Source of the DNA: Saccharomonospora cyanea NA-134
GTDB taxonomy: Bacteria; Actinomycetota; Actinomycetes; Mycobacteriales; Pseudonocardiaceae
DNA length: 64,000 bases
Reading direction: 5' to 3'
Assembly (NCBI RefSeq): GCF_000244975.1
Contig: NZ_CM001440.1
Coordinates: 4,820,325 to 4,884,324 of the forward strand
Within the stretch, counting starts at the first letter, position 1. Every line of letters starts with the position of its first letter. The translations under genes and the position numbers were made by a program. Shown piece after piece: positions 63,225-64,000 of the stretch. The notes beneath the pieces were generated by a model. It was given only the letters and a program-made list of their open reading frames with translations. It was not told the DNA's origin and searched no databases.

Positions 63225-63239
63225 GTTAATACCATTAAC
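63225..63239. promoter_or_regulatory. AT-rich inverted repeat GTTAAT-ACC-ATTAAC
   Basis: Perfect 6-bp palindrome in an AT-rich island upstream of the last gene, about 60 bp before its ATG. Candidate regulator-binding site. Confidence 0.4.
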
Positions 63240-63301
63240 TAAGTAGCTGCCATTTATGGTGAACCGCTGTTCAGGCGGATCGGCCATCTGGGGAGGGCAG
63301 A

Positions 63302-64000
63302 ATGGACCCGTTGACACTCGCCGGTCAGGCAGTCTCCTTCCTGTGCGGATACCTGACCCAGGTGGCTTCCGGGGTGGTGCAGCGGACGCAGGACTCCGCC
63401 GCCGAAGCGCTGTACGGCATGATCGCGACCCGGCTGCGGCAGACAGCCTTCGGAGACCGAGCACTGCGGCGACTCGAGACCGCCCCCGGGGACAACCAGG
63501 CCGCGAGCGAAGCACAACGAACGCTCGCTCAGGAGGTGCAGTCCGATCCGGCCTTCGCGGCAGATCTGGGCCGAGCCGTGCAGAACGTGTGGTCCGCGCA
63601 GGGCGGCGTTTCACAGTCGACCTTCGAACAGGGCAACACCACCGTGTCAGGCGCGACCATGAGGAAATCCGTCATCGCCGGTGGCAACGTCGACCAGTCA
63701 CGACGGCAGACGAGGATTTCCTTCGGCGGTTGGACCGCCATTGCCGCCATCCTCCTGCTGGGCGGAACGGGCTCGGTCGTCGCCATCAGCACCGGTTCCG
63801 GAGGGGTCGACACCAGCTCGATCGGCGACGCACCCGGCGAGGAAGGTGCCAGAGAGACCGCCATGGCGTTCGTCGAATCCATGAGATCTTCCGACGCGGA
63901 ACTGTTCTGTGATCTCCTGCACTCCGAGATAGTAGGCAACCTCGAAGTCCACTTCGGACGTCCATGTCCGGAAACCGTTCCCGTCATCCTGGACCGGATA
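63302..64000 (+). CDS. Membrane protein with helical N-terminal domain (3' end outside window)
   Basis: The first 233 codons are present. Residues 1-100 are helical (DPLTLAGQAVSFLCGYLTQV, later QEVQSDPAFAADLGRAV). The pattern is also seen at the N-terminus of many actinobacterial conflict-type and NACHT-adjacent proteins. A short polar region with N/S/G repeats (FEQGNTTVSGATMRKSVIAG) leads to a single membrane helix (WTAIAAILLLGGTGSVVAIS, about 142-161) and an extracytoplasmic domain with ARETAMAFVESMRSSDAE, resembling an NTF2-like start. GGGGAGGG precedes the ATG. Family not identified. Confidence 0.62.
   Translation, partial: MDPLTLAGQAVSFLCGYLTQVASGVVQRTQDSAAEALYGMIATRLRQTAFGDRALRRLETAPGDNQAASEAQRTLAQEVQSDPAFAADLGRAVQNVWSAQGGVSQSTFEQGNTTVSGATMRKSVIAGGNVDQSRRQTRISFGGWTAIAAILLLGGTGSVVAISTGSGGVDTSSIGDAPGEEGARETAMAFVESMRSSDAELFCDLLHSEIVGNLEVHFGRPCPETVPVILDRI

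Noticed and set aside
1-64000. CRISPR array, insertion sequence or prophage
   Set aside because: No regularly spaced repeats, transposase, integrase or phage structural genes were recognised; the only phage-like item is the ParB/DGQHR protein.

Overview
The window comes from a high-GC Gram-positive genome, most likely an actinomycete of the Mycobacteriales/Pseudonocardiaceae side (a Saccharomonospora-like organism is my guess). The evidence is strong GC bias, CarD, a DivIVA/Wag31-type protein, an LpqE-type lipoprotein, many GTG/TTG starts, several apparently leaderless genes with a TANNNT box 6-7 nt before the start codon, and the gene order lpqE / carD - ispD - ispF - cysS - rlmB known from mycobacteria.

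Layout. 1-3.6 kb: the 5' part of a GAF + SpoIIE-type phosphatase, a GNAT acetyltransferase, tRNA-Thr(UGU) and a ThrE-type exporter. 3.6-7.6 kb: trehalose genes otsA and a fused otsB-GH15. 7.6-15.3 kb: housekeeping block of radA and lpqE on the minus strand, then carD, an aberrant ispD, ispF, a HAD protein, cysS, an rlmB-type methyltransferase and a DJ-1/PfpI protein on the plus strand. 15.5-23.5 kb: a membrane O-acyltransferase, a small cysteine-rich gene pair divergent from an XRE regulator, and a LysR - MHS transporter - FAD monooxygenase cluster that looks like aromatic uptake and hydroxylation. 23.5-24.8 kb: a weak, possibly decayed stretch and an HNH nuclease.

25.0-44.5 kb is the outstanding region: seven genes on the minus strand that look like a composite antiphage defence locus. 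In transcription order they are an SNF2/RapA-type helicase, a 1553-aa Eco57I/PglX-like adenine methyltransferase, a DUF262-DUF1524 (GmrSD-like) nuclease, a ParB-like DGQHR protein, a small charged protein, a 2074-aa DEAD helicase with a DUF1998-like zinc region and a nuclease-like domain, and a UvrD-type helicase with a RelE-like N-terminus. The first two genes resemble class 1 DISARM (DrmD + DrmMI); the rest do not, so I regard it as an unassigned hybrid. Divergent from it lie an EVE-domain protein, a Ser/Thr kinase with TPR-like repeats and a membrane-anchored coiled-coil protein.

47-63 kb returns to ordinary genes: DUF2252, an Excalibur surface protein, cobalamin-independent methionine synthase under a cobalamin riboswitch, a charged protein whose C-terminal tail matches that of the small defence-locus protein, a hypothetical, an SDR, a DivIVA-type protein, DUF445, a zinc ABC importer with a candidate Zur box, a LacI regulator, a beta-carbonic anhydrase, MutY, and a Tat-exported amidase. 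The window ends inside a membrane protein gene.

No CRISPR array, rRNA, transposase or integrase was recognised.
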